Shown piece after piece: positions 1 through 5,409 of a DNA stretch of 8,864 nucleotides. Location: contig DAOWGJ010000110.1 in NCBI GenBank assembly GCA_030637505.1, positions 1 to 8,864 of the forward strand. Direction: 5' to 3'. The position numbers were made by a program, and so were the translations under genes. The notes beneath the pieces are model-generated. The model saw only the letters and a list, made by a program, of their open reading frames with translations. It did no database searches and had not been told where the DNA came from. Each line of letters opens with the position of its first letter. Position 1 is the stretch's first letter. Origin of the DNA: Holophagae bacterium. GTDB taxonomy: Bacteria; Acidobacteriota; Thermoanaerobaculia; Thermoanaerobaculales; Sulfomarinibacteraceae.

Positions 1-41
1 GGCTTCGCCATGGCAAGCCTTCGGCTTGGTGCCGGTTCCTA
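1..41. repeat. Hairpin-type intergenic repeat (edge copy)
   Basis: The segment 17-41 matches 5278-5302 at 23 of 25 positions, differing only at the two pyrimidines in CTTGGYGYCGG. It contains the small hairpin CAAGCC-TTC-GGCTTG (14-28), preceded by GGCTTCGCC (1-9), itself a mini-hairpin. The match sits between genes in both places, so it is a dispersed intergenic repeat and not a coding fragment. The element probably continues beyond the left edge of the window. Confidence 0.55.
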
Positions 42-75
42 CCCCGCGCTCCCATAACAGTTCCAGCGGGCCTTT

Positions 76-128
76 TGCCTTTCTTTTTTGTGCCTTCTTG
101 TGGCTCTTCCGTGGTTCTTGCAGGAGGC
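76..128. repeat. Degenerate pyrimidine-rich quasi-tandem repeat
   Basis: Just past the stop of the secreted-protein gene (minus strand) lie loosely repeating units of about 10-11 bp such as TTTTTGTGCC, TTCTTGTGGC, CTCTTCCGTGG and TTCTTGCAGG. On the minus strand they read as purine-rich CAC/AAG units. No clear terminator hairpin is visible. The periodicity is imperfect and could be chance low complexity. Confidence 0.3.
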
Positions 129-890
129 TCAGTTGATTGGAGGCCAATACTCGGTTGACCGAGACTCGAATCCGTCAAAAAACAGCACATCGGCGCAGCT
201 TGAGCTCACGAGAACCCGGCCATCGGTGATTTCGTCGATTCCGCCGCCGGCCTCGGTGAAGGCCTCTGAACCGCAGATGTCGGCGAAGGACAGGGCGAAG
301 GGACCGGCATCGGTCTCACGCCTCAGGTGGAGCGAGGTGATGCCGGATGCTGCCGGCTGGATGGCGAATTCGGCCTCGACGACCCAATCCGCGGTGTCGA
401 GAAGCTGCATGTCACAGGGGGTCGCCAGAGTGCCGGAGGTGTCGGCGTTCGGGCTCCAGTCCCCGGCCAGGGCCCAGCCAATTCGGCCCTGGGCGCCGTT
501 GTCCTGAACCAGGCCGTCAACGGCGGCGGTGTCGGAGTTGTTGGTGGTGCCGGTAACGGTCAGTTTCTGGTTGTCGAACGCGATGTCGACGACTGCGGTC
601 GCGAGGTGAGCGGCGCCTCCGTCGACGACCGTGCCGCACGAGGGGGTGCACGAGGCCGAGCCGGTCCCGGGACGGATGAAGAGTCTGGCGGTCAATGTAC
701 TGCCCGGGGGGACGCAGAAAGTGTTCGTGCCGTCAGATGGGTTGACGATTTCGAGGTCGATCGCCGGCCCCGGTGTCGAGGTCTGAGCCCACCCGACCGA
801 GGCGAAAAGGGCCGGCAGGAGGCACGCCAAGATGGCCCGGAAGGGCTTGGTGCCGAAAAGGTGCGGTGAGTAGGACGAAGACGCCATCAT
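129..890 (-). CDS. Secreted protein, possible cohesin-like fold, with LFFDGFE tail
   Basis: Predicted 253-aa exported protein. The N-terminus has a basic stretch (K15, R18), a hydrophobic core at about 19-32 and a likely signal-peptidase site after GWA (residue 35). The mature part is rich in Thr, Ser, Gly and Asp and contains about half a dozen cysteines that could form disulfides in the periplasm or outside. Segments such as AVVDIAFDNQKLTV and a late GGIDEITDGRVLV strand recall the beta-sandwich layout of cohesin-type domains, but this is inference only. The C-terminus carries VLFFDGFESRSTEYW, an acidic-aromatic tail of the FFDGFESGxTxxW kind known from many secreted proteins of Acidobacteriota and some other environmental bacteria; its role is unknown to me. 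The start is uncertain: ATG at 890 and at 887 are adjacent, without a strong ribosome site. It lies 70 bp after the membrane-protein gene on the same strand and may be co-transcribed with the sigma operon. The specific function is unknown. Confidence 0.75.
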   Translation of the reverse strand: MMASSSYSPHLFGTKPFRAILACLLPALFASVGWAQTSTPGPAIDLEIVNPSDGTNTFCVPPGSTLTARLFIRPGTGSASCTPSCGTVVDGGAAHLATAVVDIAFDNQKLTVTGTTNNSDTAAVDGLVQDNGAQGRIGWALAGDWSPNADTSGTLATPCDMQLLDTADWVVEAEFAIQPAASGITSLHLRRETDAGPFALSFADICGSEAFTEAGGGIDEITDGRVLVSSSCADVLFFDGFESRSTEYWPPIN

Positions 891-960
891 CAGTAGAGCC
901 TAGCATTTCCCCCTGGAAAACCGGCATGAGCCTGGTCACATATTCATCGAGGCAATAGGA

Positions 961-1587
961 TCAGAAATCGTCGATCTCGTCGCCTTCGTCGGATTGTCGA
1001 TTCTCCTTCACGGCGCCGTAGATGAAGTAGCCGCCGATCAGGACCAGGATCGCCGGCCACCAGTCATGCAGGAACTCACGGACCCAATAGAAATCAATCC
1101 AATTCCGGCACAGCAGGACACCGCCGAGCACGATCAGGAAAACCCCGGCAGCCAGACCGCCCTGGAATGGGCCGGCCGGCAGGTCGTGGCCCTCCTTCGC
1201 TGCCAGGTTGATCAACTGGGCCTGGCGGAAGGCGTCGAAAATCGCGAAGAAAAAGAAGAAGATGCCCAAGAGCGGGACATCCAACAAGAGTATCGGCGCC
1301 CAGAACCCGACAAAGAAGGCCAACGCCCGCGAATATTGCCCCAGGTAGAGGTGGCCCAGGCCGAAGGGCACCAGGGATAGGAGGGCCGCGGCGACCGGCG
1401 ACTTTTTGGGGGAGTCGTCAAACACATCATCGGATTCCGGGATCCAGTCCTGGGACTCGAAATCCTGGGCTTGCTCGGGCTCCGGAGGGGTTGGTTCCGG
1501 AGGTTTTGGCGCCGGCGGTTTCGGAGGCTTCGGTGGTTCCGGCGCGGCAGGCGCATCGATCTCGGTATATTTATGGTCGTCATTCAT
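961..1587 (-). CDS. Proline-rich polytopic membrane protein of the sigma operon
   Basis: Predicted 208-aa inner-membrane protein. Residues 12-40 are a Pro/Glu/Lys-rich linker with repeated PPKP/PPEP motifs, followed by an acidic stretch (41-60). About five hydrophobic segments follow, near 64-80, 86-103, 105-120, 143-160 and 176-191. The segment SLVPFGLGHLYLGQY resembles the PGLGxxYLG turn of TM2-like proteins, and the last pair, with WWPAILVLIGGYFI, resembles the small helices of LiaF/DUF5668-like membrane proteins; both are family impressions, not firm assignments. The C-terminus is acidic (DEGDEIDDF). Its start codon overlaps the stop of the anti-sigma gene (ATGA, 1584-1587), so the two are translationally coupled. 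The position suggests a membrane partner of the sigma/anti-sigma pair or an envelope-stress output, but nothing in the sequence fixes its role. Confidence 0.8.
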   Translation of the reverse strand: MNDDHKYTEIDAPAAPEPPKPPKPPAPKPPEPTPPEPEQAQDFESQDWIPESDDVFDDSPKKSPVAAALLSLVPFGLGHLYLGQYSRALAFFVGFWAPILLLDVPLLGIFFFFFAIFDAFRQAQLINLAAKEGHDLPAGPFQGGLAAGVFLIVLGGVLLCRNWIDFYWVREFLHDWWPAILVLIGGYFIYGAVKENRQSDEGDEIDDF

Positions 1588-2327
1588 GATGTCGTCTCCT
1601 TGGAGTCATCGACAGTGGCGCTGTCGCCGGAGTCAGGTTTATCGGTCAGTCGGGACCAGGTCGTGCGGGCGGCGTCGGCGGCCCGATGCCCCAGGTTCAT
1701 GGCTCTCCAAAGCATGACCTTCGCCTCGGATCGTCCCGTCTCTGCGGCGCCGGAAACCCCGTCCTTGAAGAGGGAGCTCACCTGCTGCATCGGTGCGGAG
1801 GATTCATATCGGGCAAGGGTCACCGGGTTGCCGATGGCCAGTGAAGCCAGAATGGCCAGGCTGTAGGCCGCTGCCGTTGCGGTCCTCTGGCCCAGTACTC
1901 GACGGGCGCTGAAGGGCCGCCTGGGCCTCAGGCACCGGGAGAGGAGGTGGTCCGGGGGTATGAGCGCGTCACTGACCTGGTGGATCAACGATAAATCGCT
2001 CCAAGCCCTCCTGCACGACGGGCAGTCCTCCAGGTGCTGGAATAGCCGTTCGAGATTGGTTTCTGAGATTTCCCGGTCGATTGCGGAAAAGAGCAGCCCC
2101 AGCCACCGTCGGCACGGGGAGTCGGCAACTTCGGACTGGAGGTGGGCGGGGGGCTCGAGGCCGGCAAGCGTACCGCTGATTTCCATGATGCCTCGAAGGC
2201 TATCCAGGATCTCTCGGCATTCGGAGCAGGTTTCGAGGTGGTTTTCGACGGTAGAGACTTCGTCGGACTCGAGTTCGCCTTCGATGTAGAGGCTGAAGCG
2301 CTCGCGGATGAGATCGCACGTGTTCAT
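1584..2327 (-). CDS. Anti-sigma factor with two zinc-binding (ZAS/zf-HC2) modules
   Basis: Predicted 247-aa anti-sigma factor that should bind the ECF sigma factor encoded just upstream and hold it inactive. The N-terminal module has C4, H30, C34 and C37 (HLETCSEC), the C-x25-H-x3-C-x2-C zinc signature of ZAS anti-sigma domains. A second module repeats it exactly: C72, H98, C102 and C105 (HLEDCPSC), with the same 25-residue spacing. A single hydrophobic stretch at about 152-168 (YSLAILASLAIGN) could be a membrane anchor, leaving a C-terminal part of about 75 residues outside; it is short and only moderately hydrophobic. The usual family has one zinc module, so the duplication is unusual. Start ATG overlaps the sigma stop codon (TGATG) and its own stop overlaps the next gene, giving a compact three-gene operon. 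Release by redox, proteolysis or ligand cannot be told from sequence. Confidence 0.88.
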   Translation of the reverse strand: MNTCDLIRERFSLYIEGELESDEVSTVENHLETCSECREILDSLRGIMEISGTLAGLEPPAHLQSEVADSPCRRWLGLLFSAIDREISETNLERLFQHLEDCPSCRRAWSDLSLIHQVSDALIPPDHLLSRCLRPRRPFSARRVLGQRTATAAAYSLAILASLAIGNPVTLARYESSAPMQQVSSLFKDGVSGAAETGRSEAKVMLWRAMNLGHRAADAARTTWSRLTDKPDSGDSATVDDSKETTS

Positions 2328-2920
2328 CAGGCGCCGACCTCGCCGGCGGGGGAAGGAACGGCCCGGATGTTGGTGCGCCTTCGAACGGCGGTTGCCAGTT
2401 CAAGGCGGGCACGGTTGAGTCGGGACTTGACGGTTCCCAACGGCAGGTCCAGGGCCTCGGACATGTCCTGGTAGGTCAGCCCGGCAAAGTCGCGCATCAA
2501 GATCAACTCGGACAGGTTGGCGTCAATCTGGTGGAGACTGGTAGCGATGAGGCGCAAGCGCTGCCGTCTTTCGGTTTGCCCGTGGGGGTCCTCCGAACCG
2601 GGGAGGCGGTCGATGATCTCGGGATCAAGCCACGCGGCTTCACGTTCCCTGCGGCTGCGTCGGTGAGCGTCGATCAGGAGGTTTTTCGCCACCCGCCAGG
2701 CCCATGCCATAAAATTCGAGCCGGCGTTGTAACGATGGAGGTTCTCCCAGAGCTTGAAATAAATCTCCTGGGTCAGCTCCTCGGCGATGGCGGCGGATGG
2801 GGCGTAACTCGCACAGAGACGGTAGAGGGGCTTCATGGTGGCGCTGACAAGCGCCGACCATGCCTCTTCATCTCCCTTGCGGCATCGCTCCACGGTGGCC
2901 TCCAAATCATTCGTTCCCAT
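2327..2920 (-). CDS. ECF-family RNA polymerase sigma factor (RpoE-like)
   Basis: Predicted 197-aa extracytoplasmic-function sigma factor that directs RNA polymerase to a specific promoter set. Region 2 spans about 23-92: AEELTQEIYFKLWENLHRY (46-64) is the core-binding/region 2.2 helix and the following FMAWAWRVAKNLLIDAHRR is the -10 recognition part. Region 4 spans about 122-176, with the helix-turn-helix LTYQDMSEALDLPLGTVKSR followed by LNRARLEL, typical of the class. There is no region 3 and no extra C-terminal domain, so it is a minimal ECF factor of normal length. The start ATG follows GGAAG at a short distance. It heads the operon with its anti-sigma gene (TGATG overlap). A candidate self-directed promoter lies directly upstream. 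The regulon cannot be inferred here. Confidence 0.93.
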   Translation of the reverse strand: MGTNDLEATVERCRKGDEEAWSALVSATMKPLYRLCASYAPSAAIAEELTQEIYFKLWENLHRYNAGSNFMAWAWRVAKNLLIDAHRRSRREREAAWLDPEIIDRLPGSEDPHGQTERRQRLRLIATSLHQIDANLSELILMRDFAGLTYQDMSEALDLPLGTVKSRLNRARLELATAVRRRTNIRAVPSPAGEVGA

Positions 2921-2932
2921 GTCTTCCAGGAT

Positions 2933-2956
2933 AACGCCGTTTGGCGAAAAAGGTTC
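2933..2956 (-). promoter_or_regulatory. Candidate autoregulated ECF promoter (GAAC-N16-CGTT)
   Basis: Reading the minus strand, GAAC (2956-2953) is followed after exactly 16 bases by CGTT (2936-2933), the general GAAC...CGT pattern of ECF sigma promoters. ECF operons are commonly transcribed by their own sigma factor. Against it, the predicted start of transcription would fall only about 5 bases before the ATG, leaving too little leader for the ribosome site, so the match may be fortuitous. Confidence 0.3.
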
Positions 2957-3020
2957 TATGGAATGCTCGACGACCCGTCTGCGTTGGTGAGACCATGATC
3001 GACGGTAACGGATCTCGGGT

Positions 3021-3275
3021 ATGAGTGTGGGCAGTTGGCCGACGGGAACGGTCGAGGAGCGGGTCCTTTTCGCCCTGGACGAGGTTCGCCCGGCGCTTGT
3101 GGCCGACGGTGGCGACGTGAGCCTGGTGTCGATAGAGGGTTCAACAGTCCGGGTCGAGCTGAGGGGCGCCTGCAGGACCTGCCCGATGGCTCACTCGACC
3201 CTGTCGGACTTCGTATCCGAGAGGATCAGGCTTTATGCGCCGGAGATCAACGAGGTCGTCGCCGTCCGCACTTGA
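3021..3275 (+). CDS. Small NifU C-terminal-like Fe-S scaffold protein
   Basis: Predicted 84-aa cytosolic protein consisting almost only of the NifU C-terminal (Nfu) domain, which assembles or carries [4Fe-4S] clusters for apo-proteins. Diagnostic features are VRPALVADGGDVSLV (22-36) and LRGACRTCPMAHSTL (47-61), with the cluster-ligand pair C51-x2-C54, then a C-terminal IRLYAPEINEVVAV strand. It lacks the IscU-like and thioredoxin-like parts of full NifU, but stand-alone proteins of 70-90 aa are a common form. ATG at 3021 is the only good start because an in-frame stop lies at 3006; the ribosome site is weak. It is divergent from the sigma operon (100 bp) and convergent with the PerR/Fur gene (19 bp). 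A client protein is not visible here. Confidence 0.9.
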   Translation: MSVGSWPTGTVEERVLFALDEVRPALVADGGDVSLVSIEGSTVRVELRGACRTCPMAHSTLSDFVSERIRLYAPEINEVVAVRT

Positions 3276-3291
3276 GCTGACAGCTGTCAGC
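3276..3291. repeat. Perfect 16-bp palindrome GCTGACAG/CTGTCAGC
   Basis: It fills most of the 19-bp gap between the convergent NifU-like and PerR/Fur genes. On the plus strand it is followed by TTTT (3292-3295), so it could act as a weak terminator for the NifU-like gene; there is no T-run on the other side. The same core (AGCTGACAGCT or its complement) recurs at 4651-4678, 5220-5230 and 5301-5311, so it belongs to a dispersed repeat family. The last codon and stop of the PerR/Fur gene (AGC TGA, 3295-3300) lie in an adjoining partial copy. Confidence 0.6.
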
Positions 3292-3294
3292 TTT

Positions 3295-3684
3295 TCAGCT
3301 ATTGCACTGGGGGCAGATGCCCCTGAATTCTAGGCTGTGTTCTTCGACTGTATAGCCGGCCAAGCATGGGTGCCGATCCCATGCCGGGTTCGGGCAGTTC
3401 TCGATGTCTGAAATCGACCCGCAGCGGTTGCAGACGAAATGCGCATGGGGTGTCAGATCTGCTTCGAAGTGTGCCCTGCGGTCGGTTCCTCTCAGTTCAA
3501 TGACCAGGCCCTGATCTTTCAGGATGCCCAGATTGCGGTACACCGTGCCCAACGAAACCGTCGGCAGCGTGTCCCGGACCTGGTCGAAGATCATGTCCGC
3601 AGTCGGGTGACTCTTTGAATGCCTAACGGCCTCGTAGACCACCTTGCGCTGCCGGGTTTCCCGCGTATTCCCTAATTTCCGCAT
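3295..3684 (-). CDS. Fur-family metalloregulator, PerR-like
   Basis: Predicted 129-aa DNA-binding repressor of iron or peroxide-response genes. The N-terminal winged helix contains SHPTADMIFDQV and the recognition helix SLGTVYRNLGIL (44-55). The dimerisation domain carries HAHFVCNRCG (80-89) and GICPQC (122-127), giving the two CxxC pairs (C85/C88 and C124/C127) of the structural zinc site. Putative regulatory metal ligands are H26, E74, H80, H82 and D93. D93 aligns with Asp104 of Bacillus PerR, where Fur proteins have Glu; this favours peroxide sensing, although E74 replaces PerR Asp85. At 129 aa it is a little shorter than typical PerR or Fur, mainly at the N-terminus. The start ATG at 3684 follows a G-rich stretch. 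It is convergent with the NifU-like gene. No PerR/Fur box was identified with confidence. Confidence 0.9.
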   Translation of the reverse strand: MRKLGNTRETRQRKVVYEAVRHSKSHPTADMIFDQVRDTLPTVSLGTVYRNLGILKDQGLVIELRGTDRRAHFEADLTPHAHFVCNRCGSISDIENCPNPAWDRHPCLAGYTVEEHSLEFRGICPQCNS

Positions 3685-3754
3685 CGCGCCCCCCGCGCCT
3701 TTGTATCATGGATGGCTGGGTTGAGACGAGAGGAAAATCGGGAACGGGCTCGGG

Positions 3755-3938
3755 TTAACCCGCACTTCTCACCGGTTTTCGTCGCGAGGCCGTCGAGGTG
3801 CTGTGCCCGGTGGGTTTTTCGACCCGAGGGGCGCGGAGGCGTACTTGACAGTACGTTGAGCACGCCGAGGCGAGAAAAGGCCGCTGGGCGTTGTGCATCG
3901 GCGGCCGTAGTAGATCACTGGTGAGAAGTGCGGGTTAA
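3755..3938. mobile_element. 184-bp MITE-like element with 15-bp inverted ends flanked by TTAA
   Basis: The left end TTAACCCGCACTTCTCACC (3755-3773) and right end GGTGAGAAGTGCGGGTTAA (3920-3938) are perfect 19-bp inverted copies. If TTAA is the duplicated target, the element proper is 3759-3934 (176 bp) with 15-bp inverted repeats starting CCC. No transposase is encoded. The interior contains a hairpin CGTACT-TGAC-AGTACG (3840-3855). TTAA targets and 15-bp ends are reminiscent of IS1380-family elements (related to piggyBac), so it could be mobilised by such a transposase; that is inference. It lies between the PerR/Fur start and radC, and an apparent upstream GTG start of radC at 3928 falls inside its right end. 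Confidence 0.75.
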
Positions 3939-3984
3939 AGTGGACGACCGAAGGGGGCAGCGTTTGAATACGAGGATGATGGAT

Positions 3985-4662
3985 ATGGAGCCGACCCAGA
4001 GGCCGAGGGAGCGACTGAGGAGCCGAGGTCCGGAGAGTCTTTCGGAGGCTGAGCTGCTGGCGGTCTTGCTCCGGACAGGACGTCCGGGCCACAGTGTGGT
4101 TGCCGAGGCTCAGGAACTGCTGGCTCAGGCGGGTGGTTTGGAAGGCGTAGCGCGGATGTCGGCCAGGGAACTCGAGCGCCGCCCGGGGATCGGCCGGGCC
4201 AAGGCCGCCGCCGTCTGCGCGGCCCTTGAGTTGGGTAAGAGAGTGGCCAAAGTCGAGGTTCCTGGGGCGCAACTCCTGGAACGCCCCGAAACCGTGGCTG
4301 AGTACCTGGTTGCGCGGCTGAGGGGGTCTCGCCGGGAGGTCTTCGGTTTCATCAGCCTGGACACGCGCCACCGGTTGATCAACGATCACGATCTATGGGA
4401 GGGCACTCGGAACCACGTGTCGGTCGATCCCGCCGAGGTATTTCGGACTGCTTTGCTCGATGACGCTGCCGGTGTGATTCTCTTTCACAATCACCCATCC
4501 GGTGAAACCGAGCCCAGCGTGGACGACATTCAGTTGACGCGTCGTCTGGTCCGCGGAGGTCGGGCGGTCGGGATTGAGGTGTTGGATCACCTGATTATTG
4601 CCGGCCCGGATTGGATATCGCTGAGGGCCCGGCGCCCGGAGGTTTTTCTGGCTGACAGCTGA
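3985..4662 (+). CDS. radC: RadC family protein (JAB/MPN metal-binding domain)
   Basis: Predicted 225-aa RadC protein. An N-terminal RPRERLRSRGPESLSEAELL motif and a helix-hairpin-helix (LERRPGIGRAKAAAV) precede the JAB/MPN domain, which carries the metal motif HNHPSG (H168, H170) with S178 and D181 (HxH-x7-S-x2-D). Family members were once linked to DNA repair, but the cellular role remains unclear. The length is close to the usual 220-230 aa. The start is ambiguous: ATG 3985 has AGGA 8 bases upstream; ATG 3976 and TTG 3964 (with AAGGGGG before it) are alternatives. GTG 3928 is unlikely because it lies in the right end of the transposon-like element. The last codons, GCT GAC AGC TGA, lie inside a heptanucleotide repeat array, so the C-terminus ADS has been overwritten by repeat sequence. 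Confidence 0.92.
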   Translation: MEPTQRPRERLRSRGPESLSEAELLAVLLRTGRPGHSVVAEAQELLAQAGGLEGVARMSARELERRPGIGRAKAAAVCAALELGKRVAKVEVPGAQLLERPETVAEYLVARLRGSRREVFGFISLDTRHRLINDHDLWEGTRNHVSVDPAEVFRTALLDDAAGVILFHNHPSGETEPSVDDIQLTRRLVRGGRAVGIEVLDHLIIAGPDWISLRARRPEVFLADS

Positions 4663-4688
4663 CAGCTGACAGCTGATAGCTAAGAGCT
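4651..4688. repeat. Heptanucleotide tandem array (GCTGACA)n
   Basis: Units are GCTGACA x3 (4651-4671), GCTGATA (4672-4678), GCTAAGA (4679-4685) and a partial GCT. The array starts inside radC and provides its stop codon (TGA, 4660-4662). Because GCTGACAGC pairs with GCTGTCAGC, it is related to the palindrome at 3276-3291 and to the TAGCTGTCAGC copies at 5220 and 5301. Confidence 0.75.
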
Positions 4689-4690
4689 AC

Positions 4691-4720
4691 TTGACAACGG
4701 AGCCGGCCCCGGAGAGGATA
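4691..4720 (+). promoter_or_regulatory. Weak sigma-70-type promoter candidate before DUF4920 gene
   Basis: A perfect -35 hexamer TTGACA (4691-4696) directly follows the heptamer array. The best -10 match, AGGATA at 4715-4720 after 18 bases, is poor, so this is only a candidate. The gene's ribosome site is the G-run GGGGGG just before ATG 4753. Confidence 0.25.
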
Positions 4721-4752
4721 ACCGCCGATATTGTGACTGTGGATAGGGGGGA

Positions 4753-5217
4753 ATGATGAAAAGAAATCTGATACTTGTAACGTTCGTTGTTTTGTTGGTT
4801 GCCGGTTCGGCCTTGGCCGGCGATTCCACCAAATACGGTGAGGGTGTCACCCTTGAAAAAGCCGTTTCGATAGACCAGTTGTTGGCCAGCCCTGCAGACT
4901 ACGTGGGCCAAGAAGTCCGGGTCGACGGCACGATCACAGGTGTGTGCAAGAAGCGTGGGTGCTGGATGCAGGTGACCGACGAGAAGGGTAACGGCGTCCG
5001 GATCAAGGTTGAGGACGGCGTCATCGTCTTTCCCGCGACCTCGATGGGGAACACGGCATCCGCTCAGGGTGTCTTCGAGGGTATCCCTGTCGCTGCCCAG
5101 GCCAAGAAGCACGAGGGTAAAGAGCACGAAGGTGACAAGCACGAGGCCTGTGATTCCAAGCCTCAGGGCGAGATGGTCTATTTCATCAAGGGCACCGGCG
5201 CGGTCATCGAGTCGTAG
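4753..5217 (+). CDS. Exported DUF4920 domain protein with His-rich insertion
   Basis: Predicted 154-aa exported protein. Residues 1-22 form a signal peptide (MMKRN, hydrophobic core, cleavage after SALA). The rest matches DUF4920: GEGVTLEKAVSIDQLLASPA, then VRVDGTITGVCKKRGCWMQV (56-74) with the hallmark C65-x4-C70-W-M, then VRIKVEDGVIVFP and a C-terminal FIKGTGAVIE strand. The family is of unknown function; the compact beta-rich layout suggests a small OB-like barrel. Between 119 and 133 three pentads, KHEGK, EHEGD and KHEAC, add histidines and acids that could bind metal; I do not recall these as a standard family feature. No lipoprotein cysteine follows the signal, so it is probably soluble in the periplasm. 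ATG 4756 is an alternative start. The next gene on the strand is a PepSY membrane protein 251 bp away, so co-transcription is uncertain. Confidence 0.85.
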   Translation: MMKRNLILVTFVVLLVAGSALAGDSTKYGEGVTLEKAVSIDQLLASPADYVGQEVRVDGTITGVCKKRGCWMQVTDEKGNGVRIKVEDGVIVFPATSMGNTASAQGVFEGIPVAAQAKKHEGKEHEGDKHEACDSKPQGEMVYFIKGTGAVIES

Positions 5218-5219
5218 GA

Positions 5220-5311
5220 TAGCTGTCAGCTTTGCCCACGCCGCCCGCTTCGCGGGCCCGAGCCTGTAGGCTCGGCGGCCTTCGGCTTGGCGTCGGTTCC
5301 TAGCTGTCAGC
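5220..5311. repeat. Hairpin cluster bounded by TAGCTGTCAGC direct repeats
   Basis: Identical 11-bp copies of TAGCTGTCAGC lie at 5220-5230 and 5301-5311. Between them are three consecutive hairpins: GCCCGC-TTC-GCGGGC (5243-5257), CGAGCC-TGTA-GGCTCG (5259-5274) and GCC-TTC-GGC (5278-5286), then TTGGCGTCGGTTCCTA. Segment 5278-5302 recurs at 17-41. The boundary repeats look like an insertion into, or recombination between, copies of the AGCTGTCAGC family. The first hairpin could terminate DUF4920 transcription but no T-run follows it. Confidence 0.6.
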
Positions 5312-5409
5312 GAACAAGCGCTCGGTATGAGCTGTCGATGACTGGGAGGCCGGGTCGCGGTCGGATTATTGCGGTTGGGTATCCGCTTTGCAGCGATGCA
5401 GCCGGCTGG

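Noticed and set aside
814..828. Possible sigma-54 promoter on the minus strand (GG-N10-GC spacing)
   Set aside because: It lies inside the signal-peptide-coding part of the secreted-protein gene, and the match outside the GG and GC doublets is poor.
327..869. 180-aa plus-strand open frame opposite the secreted-protein gene
   Set aside because: It is Gly/Arg/Val-rich without a domain; the minus frame has a signal peptide and a recognisable tail.
3928..3984. Upstream GTG extension of radC
   Set aside because: The extra codons begin inside the right inverted end of the transposon-like element and are not part of the usual RadC N-terminus.
3769..4389. 206-aa minus-strand open frame across the TTAA element and the radC start
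   Set aside because: It runs from radC antisense into the repeat element; no domain is visible and radC is clearly the real gene.
5231..5300. tRNA-like or structured RNA gene in the triple-hairpin region
   Set aside because: The hairpins do not form an acceptor stem or T-loop consensus, and a similar segment recurs in another intergenic site, pointing to a DNA repeat.
4651..5311. CRISPR array suggested by repeated AGCTGACAGC units
   Set aside because: Units are 7-16 bp, tandem or irregularly spaced, with no uniform spacers and no cas gene.
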